Shown here one piece after another: positions 1-14,160 of a stretch of DNA of 64,000 bases. Both the position numbers and the translations under genes were made by a program. Each line of letters starts with the position of its first letter. Positions within the stretch are counted from its first letter, which is position 1. The notes below the pieces were generated by a model, which was not told the origin of the DNA, did not search any database, and was given only the letters and a program-made list of their open reading frames with translations. Origin of the DNA: Syngnathus acus (lineage: Eukaryota; Chordata; Actinopteri; Syngnathiformes; Syngnathidae); NCBI RefSeq assembly GCF_901709675.1, contig NC_051088.1:11883693-11947692 (forward strand). The letters are read 5' to 3'.

Positions 1-3000
1 GAGTCCTGCTGAGTGCCAGCCTGGCCAAGGAACCACAGATTACCACAAATCAAGTCAATGTTATTTGGATTTGTGCCAATTCACTCCAGATGAAATCTTG
101 AGGCGTTTCACAATAATGCTTCGCACACTCAAATTTTCAGACACCCACCTGGCAGAAAAAAGACTCTCCACAGACTTCTGAGACTGGTCTGAAGTCACTG
201 ACGGACTTCTTTGAGTCCCTGAGAGATGAAGATGGAAGAGGTCGGGGAAAAATCAATCGCACAAAGGACAATTGATCGGCAATAAATCGCATAACTTGTA
301 AAGCAATTTATGCCAAAAATCTATAAACAGTATGTTTGCCTGCATTGTTCACTGGGAGATATTGTTTTCGTAGAAGCTCTGAGAAAATCTCTCTTTGACT
401 TGACTAATGTTAAATGTCTATATGTACCTTCTATAAAGTTCCATTTCTCCCAGCTGGATGAGGACGGAGTGCTGCAGGGAGATGTGCCATCTTCTACACC
501 TGACACAAGAAAACCCCCAAATTTGTCCTCCAGTTGTTTTTTTTATACGTAGCATAAAAGTAAAACGATTAGGTTTTGACAATAGGGTCAGCTTGACCTT
601 TCATCAAAAAGAAAAAAAATGTTTACTTTATCGAAGGAGAAAAACTACATCATTACTCTCAAAATATGCATCTTTCCATTAATAGCTGTTATCTAGTGAC
701 GTGTAATTAAAGGCGCCTTGTGGCTACTTGAAATTAAAACAGCATACTGTTAGACATGTCTTCGGCTTCTTCCGACACACCGCCAGACTGAGAGCGGCCC
801 AGTCCAATGGAGTACGCTTGGCTCTTCCTGCTTCCTGAACTGGAGCGTGAGCTTCTTTTTAAGCCGTCACCTAAATGTGAGAAAGAAACCAGAGGCAGCT
901 TGTTAATGGAGTCTCACCCTAAAAAAATCAAATGAAAATGACAATAAATTATTATTAGGGATAGGCGAGTACCGATACATATCAGTACCGATATCTGCCT
1001 TATTTAAAGATATGCTATGGTATAGTACTGCCCACCCTCTTTAGGCTGTTTTATGATCATAAATGAGAAATTGCAGTTAATTTCATGAAATTATAAGAAA
1101 AATGCGATATTGGGACATATACCGTATTTTCCGGACCATAAGCCACTACTTTTTGCACAAGCTTTGAACCCTGCGGCTTATACTCCGGTGCGGCTTATCT
1201 ATGGATTTTTTATGTTTTTTATGCTATTGTATGATTTGTGGATATTCACTTATATATGGAAATGAAACGTTAAAACACCTGCATCTTATAGTGCAGTGTG
1301 ACTTATATATGAACAAAACAGGATTTCCCCCTAATTTGGGGGATTTCTGGTGCCGTTTATATTCAGGTGCGGCTTATAGTCCAGAAATTACGGTAGGCTA
1401 TATTTGTCTTTAAAATTATCTGTCATTATTTTGTTTGGGGAGGTGTTATTTATAAAAAGTACTATGGTATCAGTAGTTGATATCAGTATCGTCACTAGAA
1501 CCTCTGCTCTACCAACTGAGCCACCCAGCAAGGACCACCAACATGCTTTTATTTCCCTGCTGGTAGCTGGTGACACCAGCTGGGAACCACCACTACTTGA
1601 AAGTGGATCTTTTTCTCTGGAACTTGGTGGTTACAATGATTCTGATGTTTACATTGTTATATCACAGAGCAGGAGAGCAGATCGTCTTTGCTCAGATACA
1701 TTTTCATCGCATGAAAGGATTTATTCATGTAAACCAACTGGCAGACAATGAAAGCTACAACTTACCAAAGTTGACGTATTCAATACATGTCTGTAGATAT
1801 TCATTTGTGTCCAGATCGACGGGAACGAACGCGGTGTATTTGCTCAGGATGTTGCAGGCTTTGCTGGTATGAATGGCGTAACTGTGGTACTTCCTGCCAG
1901 AGCCTGTAAGGTTGCATTGGGATAAGCTCACTTTTAATTTCGACCAGTCCGTATCAAGTGAATTTCACCTCCACCTTTCTACCATTCACAGCCATGAAGT
2001 GAATTTTCAAACTCACCATGCTCAATGTCGCATTCCCGCTCTGCCATATGCTCAAAGTCGCGGATGATGGAGCATGCAGCCAGATGGTGCAAGGTCTCAT
2101 TCCACAGTTCCTCATGAACCTTCTCCTCGCGTTCGCGACCCTTCAAGAAGGGCTCGACGTCAAAGTGCACTTGCCATTGGACAGCTTTCCCGCAGAGCAG
2201 ACCCGACACCACGGCCTTGCACTCCTCTCGCTGCTGGCCCGTTGAGCCCACGTCTGCGTTGCGGTTGTCCTGCGGCGTTTCAGCCTGACACAGTTGGTGG
2301 CTGTATCCTTCTGCAACAAGGGAGAAAGAGCTATGAAGACATGAAGATAAGATATCTCCATTCTGCAAATCTGTCGGATTTAAAGTGATCATTTGACAGA
2401 TTATCCTGTAGTGTGAGGTGTGTTAAGAGCGGTTTAATCCCACCCTACCCAAATTGCTTCAGAGGTCTATGAGTAGCTCACGTTATAGCACATGATTTTT
2501 TTTTCCAAAATGCATTAACTTGCACTTTTTAAACATATTTGATTTATTTCATCAAATAAGTGTGCAATGGCACCACCCTATCCCATGTAATCTCCTGTAG
2601 AACAGTCTAGTGGGAATTGTTTCAATTGAAGGACATTAGACCTGCATCTCCCACACTTCCCGAAGATGGACTGTCTGTCGACGATCTCGAGCCATCCTCT
2701 CCAGCAGTGTTACGGACTGGAACTGATGTCGGCATTTCCGAGCCCGCCTCCCCTGACGGGTGATGCTGGAGTGGAAGCGGAACACCTGCTGAATGTTCTT
2801 TGGAAGACGCAGCACACAGACTCACCAGCTGAGGCTGAGAATAACACAAATGGGAAATTTTCATAAAATGAATGAACAGAGTTAAAGTTTTCATGCAACA
2901 CTAATGTCATAAAATGAAAAGTTTCCCAAAGCTTTCTGGTGTCTAAGTGCTGGCTTACTTGATATTCTCTTCACAGTCTATGTATGTGTTAAGCGTGCCG

Positions 3001-6000
3001 CACCTGGTAGTCTCTCTTCCACTGGACCTCATGCTCCGGGCTCATTTGTCCAATCAGCTCCTGGATTTTGGCACGCCGAAGAGGATTCTTTGGCATGACG
3101 GAGCTGGGATCACTGGATGTGTATTTCTTCACAGGAAAGTGCTCAGTTATCTGGTTGGTGCTGTATGCTCGCCTTCTTGCTGACGTCTGACCCTCCGACG
3201 CTGACAGAAAACGGTTGAGTGAAGACATGTATTGAATTGGCCAGTAGAACTTCGTGAGGTTCTTACCACTTTCATTTTCCATAGCGACAGAGCTGGCAAC
3301 CGTCATAGAGTCCTGGTTGGAGTCGTGGAGAGTTTCATTGTAGGATGCCTGATCATCAGCAGAGCTCTTCAGCAAGTCCTCATCTTGGGAGTGAAAGAAT
3401 ACGGAGCTACCAGAGCCGACGGAGCGCATCATACTGTATCGTCGTCTTTTGTCCTGTTGACCGTGACACGTGTGTTGGGGAATGATTTAGAAGAAGATTT
3501 AGACTAGCAAAAACTGTGGGGAAAAACAATCCTCTTCACCCCTAACCTTTCTATGACCCGAAACATTGTACTTACAGGTTTGGGGTTGGCGTGGTAGCGG
3601 GTGGCGTCGCAAACGACGGCGTACCCAATGAGACTGTCCCCAGGATACAGGAAGGTGTTGCCCACTGGTGAAAGCAGCACCTCCTTGGTCTCAGGAAAGA
3701 GCCAATCAATGGAAATGTCACTGAGGACAGGACACATGGTCTTCTTCAGAGACTTTATAATCTGCAAAGACAAAAATGTGTTTAGAGAGCAAGGAATCCA
3801 TTGTTGGGTTTAGAAGACCGGTGCCTTTCTCCCAGTTGTACTGTGTGCGAGCCAAAGTATCTGACAACAAACCTTGTGAAATTTCTTTCACAAGAATGTA
3901 AAGGTAGAAAATCACTGGAACATCAACTTGATGCATTTATTTTATCTGTTAACACGGCCCATCATGACTTAGCTGGATCATTGTTAAAAGGACCCACCCT
4001 TGGTTGGAGCCTCTCGCCTTCAGCCAGGAACTCAGCTGTTCCTCTGGACACCGCTGCTAGTTCATGAACCATTCTTCTGCAAGCATGCTGCCCAATGCCA
4101 AATGTAAAGCATCTATGCAAACAGAATTTACGCATCAATGCTGAGAGATGCTGTTGCCAAGCATTGCATATATTAACAAACCCTAAATTGAATTCTCAAA
4201 CTTGTGGCTGTGTGCAGTGTAGGTGAGTTTTTTGGAATGGCAACCGTTGCATGGTGTGGCCTGCCTCTTGGGCCAATGTCAGCTGGATGAATGAACGGAT
4301 GGACGGACGGACGGGTAGACGGACAGATGCACGGAAGGATCTGATCAACAATTGCACAGCTTTTGAGCAGCTTTTGATCATAATCAAAATAAAATGTATG
4401 TACTGGCAGATTAATAATACATTTGCAAAGATTTATTGACTTTCTAGGTGTCGTAAGTATTTCAGTTAGGCTGGTGACAAACAAGGCCACAAACAAAAAT
4501 AATCTATAAGAGATGAGCTAAAAACAGAGCCACCCAATAAAGTAGAAATGTCACCGGCTGGAAAGAAAAATTGATCGATGTCTGAACTGGCAAAGTGTGT
4601 GTGCATGACCGTTTGGGGGCAGTTGTTCAATAACCGTGAGTAGACAAGTAGGCCTACTCCATTTCCATGGTGACTCCAGGGAAGGATTTAGAGACTTTCA
4701 GCCCACCAGGAAAACAAGATGATTTCCCACAGTGCTGTGAATCTATTTTGCCTTTGACGTCTTATTAGTCGGGATGGTATTTCATTTGCATGCTCACAGA
4801 TTGCATTTAATTGGGAGCAAAGCTCCATCAATGAGTAGACGTGCCAATGAATCCCTGCCAATCCCTCAAAGACTCCACAATCAGTGAGCATCGTAAGCAT
4901 GTGCAAGCAGAAACGTACGTGGTTGAATTACTACCTGATGTAGCGCGCATGACTGCGCACTAGCTCGATGACTTTGCCTGTGTTGCTCACCGCCCCATCA
5001 GTCAGTAAGAAAAGCAAACGGGGGTGTCCAGGAAACATTGGCTGTCTCAGAATCCATTTGAGGGGTGTCAGGATGTTTGTGCCTCCCATGTCGGCTCTGA
5101 TCTTTCGAACGTACTCGCAAGCCAGGGCAAGTGTTTCCTGGATCACGTTGAAGGAAAAGAAAGCATAACACCAACATTTTATTGTCCCAATGGGGGGAAT
5201 TCAAATTTCAATTTACACAAGCAGCAAAGTAGATGAGGAGTACATCTAAGAAGTCCTGGACCATACATGTGGAATTTGGCTGCTCTCCTTGTGTTTGTGT
5301 AGCTTCACAACTCAGTGAAAAATCAGTCCTGCGAATTAGTGTGAAAGTTGCAGTCCAAATCGATGATTGCAAGATCAGGGCGGGCAAACGCAACGGTACG
5401 TAACGATATTTGTAGTTATTATTTTTTACATGAAGTGATTGATGAAGAATTGAAAAGACTAAGAGATATTACAAATGATGTTGCTTGCTGTAACACAAAA
5501 GTCATGCTACCAGGGCGCACCATTGAAAATAGTAATTCAAGACTAGAAAGGGTTACTGATTTCTTGGGCTTTCATTGGAATTGGAAATTGGGTCGGATTT
5601 TAGATGCATTGTTTTATTTGTCTGGCACGGTTGTATAATGTCTTACCCATTCATTTATTTATTTATTTGATTAATTTTTACAAGCATTGCTAACAGCTGA
5701 ATAATGGACAGCGGGCCACAAATGGCCCACAGGCCATAGTTTGTCCATCTTTGCCCTATATTCCAGTCAGATAAAAAAGTACGAGCACCAATCGATCAGC
5801 TCTGATTTGAAAAGCATAGCAAAATTGTTATGTGCACCGCTGTTCATTGACAACAAAAATGTATTGGCTGTCGCTAAACCTGTATGGTGCATTCTCTGAC
5901 GCTTAAATATTTGTTACTATTCACAGAAACACATGATCACTGAAAACACTAAATACGCTACTAAGGGACAAAAGACAATCTAATCTCATTTTTTATTTGT

Positions 6001-9000
6001 CATTTCGCTTGACAGCAATTTCCGATCCTGAGTAATATGTCTGCCTGCTCTTGTTTCATTCTAATAACAATCTTAAAAAGCTCCCCGTTGGCCTCATTGC
6101 CGAAGCAGACTGATCTGAAATATGAAGCTGAGGTGATATCGTAAAAGCCACAACAAAGACAGATTAAGTGGATGAGAAATGTGTCTTGAAAATCATGACC
6201 ACTTACAGAGTCTTTGCGGCCCCAGACATTCGATATTTGTTTACGGAATAAAAAAATGAACAGCTGTCATCTGTCCGCAGAAAAATTTCCAAAATTTGCT
6301 CCACTTCGAACTTGATCAACCATGTTGCAGTTTTCTCTGTAGGCTAATTTTTGGCTGGTGGGCCTATAGAACTGTTTCACAAGCGTAAACAAAGAAAGAT
6401 GATTGTTGTTCATAACCAAATTGAATAAATATATAAAAAGTAATGGACCTAAATAAGTATATAAGGTGAGGCTTCAAAATTATGAAGAATTAAGTCATTG
6501 TCTCTGCTCTCAAATATTGCTGAATGCACTGAAACTACACACTACTCTACTGCTAGTTGTCAATCAAATGCTGTAAGAAAACCAAATTTTTTTTTACAGT
6601 GTATCTATCTAACATTATATCAGGCATAGGCACTCTTAAAAAAAAAAAAAAAAAACATAAACATGTGACATGAAACAGAGGAAGTTCTCAGTTTTACCTC
6701 TTCGTAGTTCTGACTGCTGGGGAAAAGAGATTTGAAAGTGGAGCCGAAGCTTATTACGTTGAACAGGCAGCCTGGGACGAGACTCTTGAGAATCACCACC
6801 ATTGCATCCTGGGGCAGAGTGTAACACATTTTGTGTGAACATGATGAAAAAGAACCTCAGACAAAACTAAACTCTTGTGCTGACAAAAACCGACCACGAT
6901 GGATGGCAAACCGTTCCAGTGCTGCAGGTTTTTGTGCACCACTGGGATTACATGTTAAAGAAAATGTTGTCTTGGTAACAGTATGTTCTCATATATTCAA
7001 TTGAATTTGAAAGACCTCAAAATGAAATAGTCCAAATGGCCTCATCTCCCCCTCATGGATGTCACAATATGGATGCCATTTATTAATTCCAGGAGGGAAA
7101 GTACCTTCACGCGGTTAATGTTGACACCGCTCATGCTGCCACTGCGGTCGATGAGAAAGATGAATTCTCCGTGCACCTTCCTCAGGTCGGAGCTGAGAGG
7201 TTTGAGGTTGGGGCAGAAGTTGAGCATGACCACAGGGTTGTGGAGGATGTCCTTGTGCAGCCGTCTGTGGATGGCCTCCACCTATGGAACACGAGTGATG
7301 AGCTCCAACGGCAGTTGGCGGACATCACAGCAAAAATCCAGGTTGAGTGTGGATCCATTGGTAAGTTTCCATGGAAATGAAATTTAATGCTAAAGCTGAT
7401 TGCTGTGTGAAGGGACAAATGACTGCATGAATGAAGGCTTTCAAGAACAATCAGGAGGCTTTGTGATGGCTTTTGTAAAAAGAAATTGACAAGATGATTT
7501 TCACTGTAATTTTCCAAATGTAGCCATTGTGAGACAAATAAAGTTGATAGGCTATTTTATCTCGCACGTAAATTAGTATTCAAAGCATGGTACATCACAT
7601 ACATAGTATTGTATTGTGCGGACAATAATGATTATAATCAATTACATTCTAATACAGTGAAACTTTTAAATCAAACATACAATTTGGAATTCAAATACTA
7701 TTTTTGTGAACCCGGGATCTTTGTGTTGTGCATCACACTACATCCCTTCATGACGTGGATCTCATCAGCTCAGAAACTCGGCTCAGATGCTGGATGACAC
7801 TTTTACCTTCCTCTCATTGCTGGAGTCCTTCTTGGTGGCTTTGATGAAGTCGCTTCGGCCATGGACGAATTCATCATACTCATCCTGCGTCATGTCTCCG
7901 CTCTCTATGAGCACGTGAGGCATATGAGGTTCTGCAGGAAACCAAATTGGGCCAGGCCAAGTCACAAGTGTTAGAATGGTTCTGATAGGATTTGGCAAAA
8001 TATTTGAGCAATAAAAAATTGGCTTTTTTATTTAATTTATTATTATTATAAAAATAACGTGATGTATTTAGTATTATTTAGAAATTAAGGGTTAGGTTCA
8101 ACAGCAGGTGAAATTTTAAAATGTATGTAAATGTCATAGCTACAAATGGCATATGTATTGCGCAAGCTTCTATAGGTCAAACTTAAAAAAAGCAAAAAGA
8201 AGAAAATATCTCACACTGATGTGCTACAAAAGGGTAAAGATGTTTTCTAAATGAGCGTCAACATTTAGGGACACAGTCACTTCTGATTAAAATATGCTGT
8301 TGACCATTGTTATCCATCCCATCCCTACATCTGTCTAAATTGCCCACCACTGACTGTGTTTGTCAAAAAAAGCCTTCATAAATCCATAGCGGATCAGTAG
8401 AGAAGCTTGTTGCCTCTGGGAGACAAGCAGCCCACAAATATTTCATAACAAGACGAGACTAGGGGAGAAAAAAAACAACAAAGACCAGACCTGGAGCATC
8501 TCACCCACACACTCAACTAAACTAAAATACAAGGACATTGTCGTGGGCCCTCATGCATTCAACACGAAGCACACAAATGCATCATTAGTGGCCTGGAGGA
8601 CGCTTGGAGCGAGCACTAAACCATCTTGAGTGTGACCTTGTAAGACGCACCACTCGGATAGATGAGGATCGTAACAGGACAGTCGTAAGTGTACTTGTCT
8701 GCCAGAGTGATGACCACACTGGTGGCTGAGCGGGCCAAAGGGTCAGCGTCGGCTCGGATGGCGTGAGACGGGCTCTCCACACCTACACAAATATCAACAG
8801 TCACATTTCCATAACCTTCATTTGTCTCTTGAACATGACATCGTGAGTCAGACTAGTTGTTACCTCCAAATAGGAAAAACACAATGACCACTACTCAACT
8901 ACAACTCAACATGCTGAGTCCACAAGAAAAGCTAATTTGGACCCGGATTATTGCTCAACTTCTGACCTGCAAGGAGATAGGGTGCTCGTATTTCCAGCTG

Positions 9001-10917
9001 GAAATTAAACTGGTAGTCCATGGAGTTGATGGCCTCATCCGCCAGTAGAGCAGACAAACAAAAGTGAGCTGACGAGGGAGCACGATCGTGTGGGCTGGAG
9101 CCACAGTGATGTTTATCCCTCCTGAAAGCAAAAATATTGACTGGAAATGAAAAATTCATGACCATACAGTCACTTTTATACTGGGAACAGCAATTTATGA
9201 CTGAACTATATTCCCAGGTGAAGTACAAACACCCTATAGAATACATTTGACTGGACTTTGAAAAAAAATTTGCTTTTCCAGTTAAACCTATCTGTGTATT
9301 TCTTACATTCTGGGGAAGTTTGGGGATAAGCCCTGCTCCTCGTTGATGCTCCTTTGTACGCGGGGTGTGCACACTGGTGGCGTGGTCACATTGATGCCCC
9401 CGCTGGGCAGAGTGGAGAGCTCACAGGAGGTACTGACCAGAATTTGGACTGTCTCCAAGGGAGGGATGGTCCCCAGGTTTACTACTAGCACTGTCCTCTC
9501 CAAATCCTCATCCAGAAGTATATGCCCTGGAAGATCAACTTGCATTAATTCTATTCAACTCGACTTGACGTACAGGGTTCTATTTTTGTAAACAGTGCAC
9601 CTGCGCCGTGGAGCAAGTGCTGGCGTATCGTGATTTTTCATTTCACCGCAAGTTGTGTGTTTGCAAATTTGGACAGGCAACTGAATGAGCGTCTTGATGT
9701 AAACTTACGCTTGCTCGGAGACCACTTCTAACACTGGCACAGAGTAGATAACTTATCTAACGTGGTGCACTTAATTCATAAATATATGAAGAGAAAGCTT
9801 CAAACCCTCCGTTTCATTGGATTGAATTTTTGAAATCATACCACGGAGCAGCACAGCTCTGTTGAGGGGAGATAAATGATGAGGGGTGGGGTAATGGTCT
9901 CCAAGTGCCAATTTCATGCCGCACATACATATATTGAGGCTCAAGTGCAAAACTAGCCCAATGCAAAAATAAAATGTGTTTTAAGGATTTCTTGTGATAT
10001 ACTTGGCCACCCCATGCCCCCCCACACACAAGAAAAAGAAATCCTAGCTCCGCCAGTGGCCACATTGTAATTATGTTGTCCCTCAGAGCGCCATTGTGAC
10101 GGTGAACTTATATAAATGTATAATCACCAGAGGTTGATTCAGCCCATATCACTAAAAATGGTATACGCAACAAATTGATGGAGAGCTCGTTATGAAATCA
10201 AAATTTCTCAATTAGTATTGTATTTTAAATGGGCGATTGTAAAAAAAATATACTTGTAATACATCAACATTAATAAAAGTGAAGACAATTGGTAATTTTG
10301 CCTTGATGATAAATATGGCCCCCAGGCCTTGAGCTTGACACCTGTGCGCATAATGTGCTTCTAATATTTGTGCTGCAGAGTTAAATGCAGAAGATAGGCT
10401 GAAGATAAGAGGGATAAAATAGTCCTTTCTTTGCCTCACATGGGGATTTATGTAAACTACCAATCAATTCCGAGTTATGTATGGGTAGAAGCTTAAAATA
10501 ATAGATGATGGATGTAAGAAGATAGTCATCTCACCAACGCCACTGGGCGGTGCTCCATTTGGTGTGTTGCATGAATTGTGATAACAGTCATCAATCTTGG
10601 CTTTGTCCTTGATTTGCAGCGTGATAATCTGACTGGAGATCATCGCCTCAAAGCCCACAACAATGTTTTTTTCCTCCAGTGGATAGATAAAGATACCTGC
10701 AAGGCCACCGGAAAAGAGATCGAATAATTAGATCAGTTAATGTTCCCTATTATGAGAATTTTGAAAAAATGAACGTACCTTCAATGGCATGATCCTCAAT
10801 ATTTTCATATGTCATGGAAGCGGTCATGGCCTGAGTGTAGCCCCTGACACAGGAAGTGATGTCAGAGACACTGAGAGGTAGAGCGCTACGATTCTCCTTG
10901 TTGATGAGTCCAGGCAT
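1..10917 (-). CDS. vwa5b1: von Willebrand factor A domain-containing protein 5B1 (3' end beyond left edge)
   Basis: Eighteen exons in consistent phase: 10917-10779, 10696-10535, 9526-9307, 9121-8967, 8782-8651, 7931-7807, 7281-7105, 6808-6698, 5137-4935, 4112-3998, 3761-3576, 3453-3004, 2834-2642, 2310-2017, 1903-1766, 870-748, 218-149 and the start of another at 20-1. About 1,004 codons are visible. The start is the ATG at 10917 (MPGLINKENRSALPL), whose upstream sequence looks like a splice acceptor. The N-terminal part resembles the VIT-type domain that precedes vWA in this family. The vWA domain opens with the MIDAS motif DRSGSMSG (about residues 356-363) and continues with MGGTNILTPLKW and LLFLLTDGA. 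The C-terminal serine-rich region (RRRAYSTNQIT, HTSKACNILSKYTAFVPVD) is typical of VWA5B1. The biochemical role of the family is unknown. The last three C-terminal exon calls rest mainly on splice sites and phase. If the donor after 748 is not used, the frame stops at 734-736. Confidence 0.9.
1120..1395. mobile_element. MITE with TACCGTATTTTCCGG-type inverted ends
   Basis: The ends are inverted copies: TACCGTATTTTCCGGACCAT on the left and a matching end on the right finishing TTACGGTA. Each end abuts a TA dinucleotide, as in Tc1/mariner insertions. The interior repeats a 'gcggcttata' phrase in both orientations. It lies in a vwa5b1 intron, and a related copy is at 57650-57822. Confidence 0.65.
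1499..1533 (-). repeat. tRNA-like 5' half (A-box fragment)
   Basis: On the minus strand this reads GTGGCTCAGTTGGTAGAGC, the D-arm and A-box consensus of a tRNA. I could not find a matching anticodon arm or T-arm. It is probably a tRNA-derived repeat remnant rather than a gene. Confidence 0.3.
4293..4337. repeat. GGAC/GGAT short tandem repeat
   Basis: Degenerate tetranucleotide repeat (ggatggacggacgg) in a vwa5b1 intron. No coding function. Confidence 0.6.
5138..6697. other. Long vwa5b1 intron without other genes
   Basis: AT-rich intron. A fragment near 5705-5757 ('gggccacaaatggcccacaggccatag') resembles the end of hAT-type repeats in which 'gccatagtttg' recurs, for example at 30718. No coding signal was found. 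Confidence 0.4.
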
Positions 10918-12767
10918 GGCACTGCCGTTAGGAGGATTTGCATGATAGAGAGAAACAGTCATTACATAGCCACTTCTAATCATCATCGTCGTCATGCATT
11001 CAATGAGATGATTTCGACAATGTACATTGAAGTACGCTGCTGTCGTATTAAATGCGACATACATTTTATGACTGAAATCTAATTGCGTCTACTAAAGCAC
11101 GTCCACTGCCTGCTCCTCAATAAAATCCACCAAAATGTCATTCCATCACCTGCGCCTCAACTTAGATGCGGTGTCACCCGGTTAAAAGTCCAGTCACCAC
11201 ATAGTCAAGTGCACCAGAGGCATGGAAAAGAAAACACCCTCAATCTGCCAGAATGCCCTGCAAATCACGCTTTGGTTTTTTAATTTCCGAAACACAGTAA
11301 AGTAAACTTTCCTCCTGTACGAAATTGAAGATGAGCCCATTTTTACACAGGCACAAAAATAGTTCCCTATCTGTCAAGTGAGTGTGTCTGGCTTATTTAC
11401 TATATAGACTGATAATTGAAGGGGATAGGAATAAATGCATACAATGAACATAACATAAGAAAGGCAGAACAAGCCAACAGCCTGTTTCTTGTGAGGAAGA
11501 GGCAAAATTGCGTGTGCAAAATGCAGCATTGCCAATTATGAAAATGAATCAATAAAATCCCACATGGCTCTTGTGCATGCTGCATCATTGCTCATGTTGC
11601 ATCCTGCACCTCCAGTCTGGGGCGTGCACACAATAGAGCTCCATCACGACGCTTGATGGGAAATTATGACGAAAGCCATTTCCATAGAGACGGCTCCGCT
11701 TGCTAGCCTGCAGGCTGACCAAAAGTGAGCCAGCAGCCTCTGGTCTTTAGAGCCGCAACAGAGGACATCTGCGCAGATGGGCCAACTCCTTTGTCGGCTA
11801 ATAATAAAAATCTGTAGCATTATTATTGTAGGTGCAGAAATTCTCTACAGGTTTAGAAATGATTAGTCCTAAATATTTTCTACCTCTCAGGTTAATACAA
11901 TTTGGGTGGTCAGGGGAGCTGGACCACAAATGGATGGATTTTTAAATGATCATAATAACAAACTGCATATTGGACAATAATGTAGAAAGGCTTATCGCTG
12001 TAAAAACTTTCAATCCAGGTCCTCTGAAGTGTCTTTAAATTTCTTCCAGAGACGCTCTACTCATCAAAAGATTTTTTGGATCAGTGTTGAGATCAGAGCA
12101 GGACTTCAAATTTCACTCCATCTATTGGATATTAGTAACTCACTATGGCCACTTCATTCAGTAAACGAACAATCTTTTTTTTCTCAATAATCACGAGGGC
12201 CTTCAATCCAGTCTGTGCACCATCTGAGGATTTTTGTCCTTGTACAGGCGAGAGATACTTGATTATACACCACCTATTGGGTTGGACCTCAATAGATTGT
12301 GCAAATGATGTGTTGTGTACTGTTTTTGTCGATCTGCAGAAGCAACGTAACAATGACCTCAAGCAGCATAATGACCAGCAAAGATATCTCGACTGCCAAT
12401 AAATAAACTTCCATGCACAAAACATCACAAAAGCCGCGGACCAGTGTGTTGATCGAAGGATGTCTCTTTGCAGTTTTCACACTTTATGGGCTATAGTGCT
12501 GTTGGTGTCTTCCCGCCACCCCCTTTCTCAGATGACTCACTCGCCTTTCCCCAAGACCCCCCAACTCTCAGGGTTTTAAATCAGAATCGTCACAGCGCTC
12601 TGAACTCATTAGAGTCAAAGCAGTGCGCCGCTGCTGTGGTAACCACCTGTTGAAAAGCGTCTGGATGCTTGATGGCTGCAGCATCAAGACGTACGACGGA
12701 CTGCCTTTAATCACCTCCCTGAGCTTTCGACATCATTCTACACAATTGAGAGAGAGAGCGAAAGAGC

Positions 12768-12771
<4 letters not shown>

Positions 12772-12841
<70 letters not shown>
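12772..12841. repeat. (GA)n microsatellite
   Basis: About 35 uninterrupted GA dinucleotides. The Glu-Arg reading frame across it is an artefact of the repeat. Confidence 0.95.
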
Positions 12842-12843
<2 letters not shown>

Positions 12844-12872
12844 CTCTCATTCAAAGCCAAATTAGGTCTTAC

Positions 12873-13200
12873 CTTTCATCTGTGTCAACTGAGCCTGCAC
12901 TGAGGAGCTCTGTGACTCACAAGTCCACTTATGATCAAAGATATCTTCCCTCCTTGCCGACCACGCTCTCTCAGCGAGCAGGAGTGAGACTGTTGCTACA
13001 GGTGGTGGCAGAAGTGAGCCAGCTTGTGACAAGAAAGAAAGGCTGCTGCAGCACATCAAGCACAGCAACATGTGGTTAAAAAATGCTTCCTTGATGCTCC
13101 CCTCCTCCTTCACAGTGCTGCTGATGGGGAGAGAGAGAAAGAGGGGGATAGAGAAAGGGAGAGAGAGAGACAGAGAGGCGGGGGAACAAACCTGCAAAGC
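12873..13200 (-). other. Possible noncoding 5' exon of vwa5b1
   Basis: The minus strand carries a strong donor, GATGAAAG|GTAAGACC, at 12873/12872. The first coding exon of vwa5b1 has an acceptor-like cag just 4 bases before its ATG. A 5' exon here would explain both. The upstream boundary is not defined. The ATG next to the donor would open a short upstream reading frame out of frame with the main one. Inference only. Confidence 0.3.
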
Positions 13201-13809
13201 ATCCGTCTCTTTATGCTCTCAGCATCCATAAAACACTCATTCATTTTCCCCTCATATTAATGAGAATCTATTATCATCCTTGTTGGGGGTGGGGGAATTA
13301 GTCGATGTTCACTGCAGAATTTGCTCAACAGTCTGGGGTTTCCATTATAATGCTCCACACAGGTCAGGTCTGGACTACTGGCAGGCACTCTTACAACTAA
13401 ACAACATTGTTGTTGTTGTAAGACTTTTAAAGGGAATGAGGAGAGCTGCTTTGATTGGCAGAGAATAAAGTTGGCTTTGTTCAGTCCTATGACGAGGACA
13501 TGTCTAACAGCGCTGGTCTACACTTGTAGCGGCCACTAAAATAGGCCAATTTAAAGTTATGAAAATGCTGTTAATTACTGTCGGCTCTAAAAGGAAAGTA
13601 CAGAAAAAAGACTAGGCCAGATGAGTAAAGCTTTGCATCCCAACATCACCTCTAAGGACCCTTTGCTATTCTCTGAGGAAGGTTTTAACGTTTCAGATCT
13701 TGAGTGGGTGTTTGGCTGTCTCTGTGTTTTGTTATTACATCGTTTGATCCTTCTGTTTTCTTGCAAAGCTACCATGGCAATAAGAGTGCATTTACACACT
13801 CATTTTCTT

Positions 13810-13847
13810 GTGTGTGCGTGCGTGCGTGCGTGCGTGCGTGCGTGTAT
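13810..13847. repeat. (TGCG)n microsatellite
   Basis: About nine TGCG units flanked by TGTG runs. Alternating purine-pyrimidine sequence. Confidence 0.85.
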
Positions 13848-14039
13848 GCACACACACTTCTTTTCCTTCTTGTGTACTCTGACAAAGAGTCACCCATCCT
13901 TTTTTTCCCCATTTTGCCTGTTTGGGTCACAGGTGAGCTAGCATCTATCCCAGCAATAAACTCCCAAGACTGGTCACCAATGGAACACTCTCGATATTGA
14001 ATTTATTGTGCATAAAATAATGTTATTTTTATGTGGCCA

Positions 14040-14160
14040 CCAAACCTGACCCCTCATCACCTTGGCTGTGCCTAGACATTCTCTTCATAAAGGTTAGGAA
14101 CAGAATCAGTGACAAAGGGCCGCCGCCTTGGCGGAGTCCAATTTTAAAAGGACCAAAGTC
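14040..14160 (-). mobile_element. Non-LTR retrotransposon fragment (reverse transcriptase)
   Basis: On the minus strand one frame reads GLRQGG..PLSLILFLTFM, then MSRHSQG. This corresponds to the GLRQGCPLSPILF block of LINE reverse transcriptases. Only a short stretch survives, with an inserted codon relative to the motif and a stop codon in the same frame upstream of it. It is a dead 5'-truncated LINE remnant. Confidence 0.6.

Noticed and set aside
734-870. vwa5b1 ending at the TAA at 734-736
   Set aside because: A donor at 748/747 joins in phase with a well-bounded 70-bp exon (149-218) and then with 1-20. The read-through end remains possible as a short isoform.
12623-12865. Open frame with poly Glu-Arg
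   Set aside because: It is a translation of the GA microsatellite with no splice or domain support.
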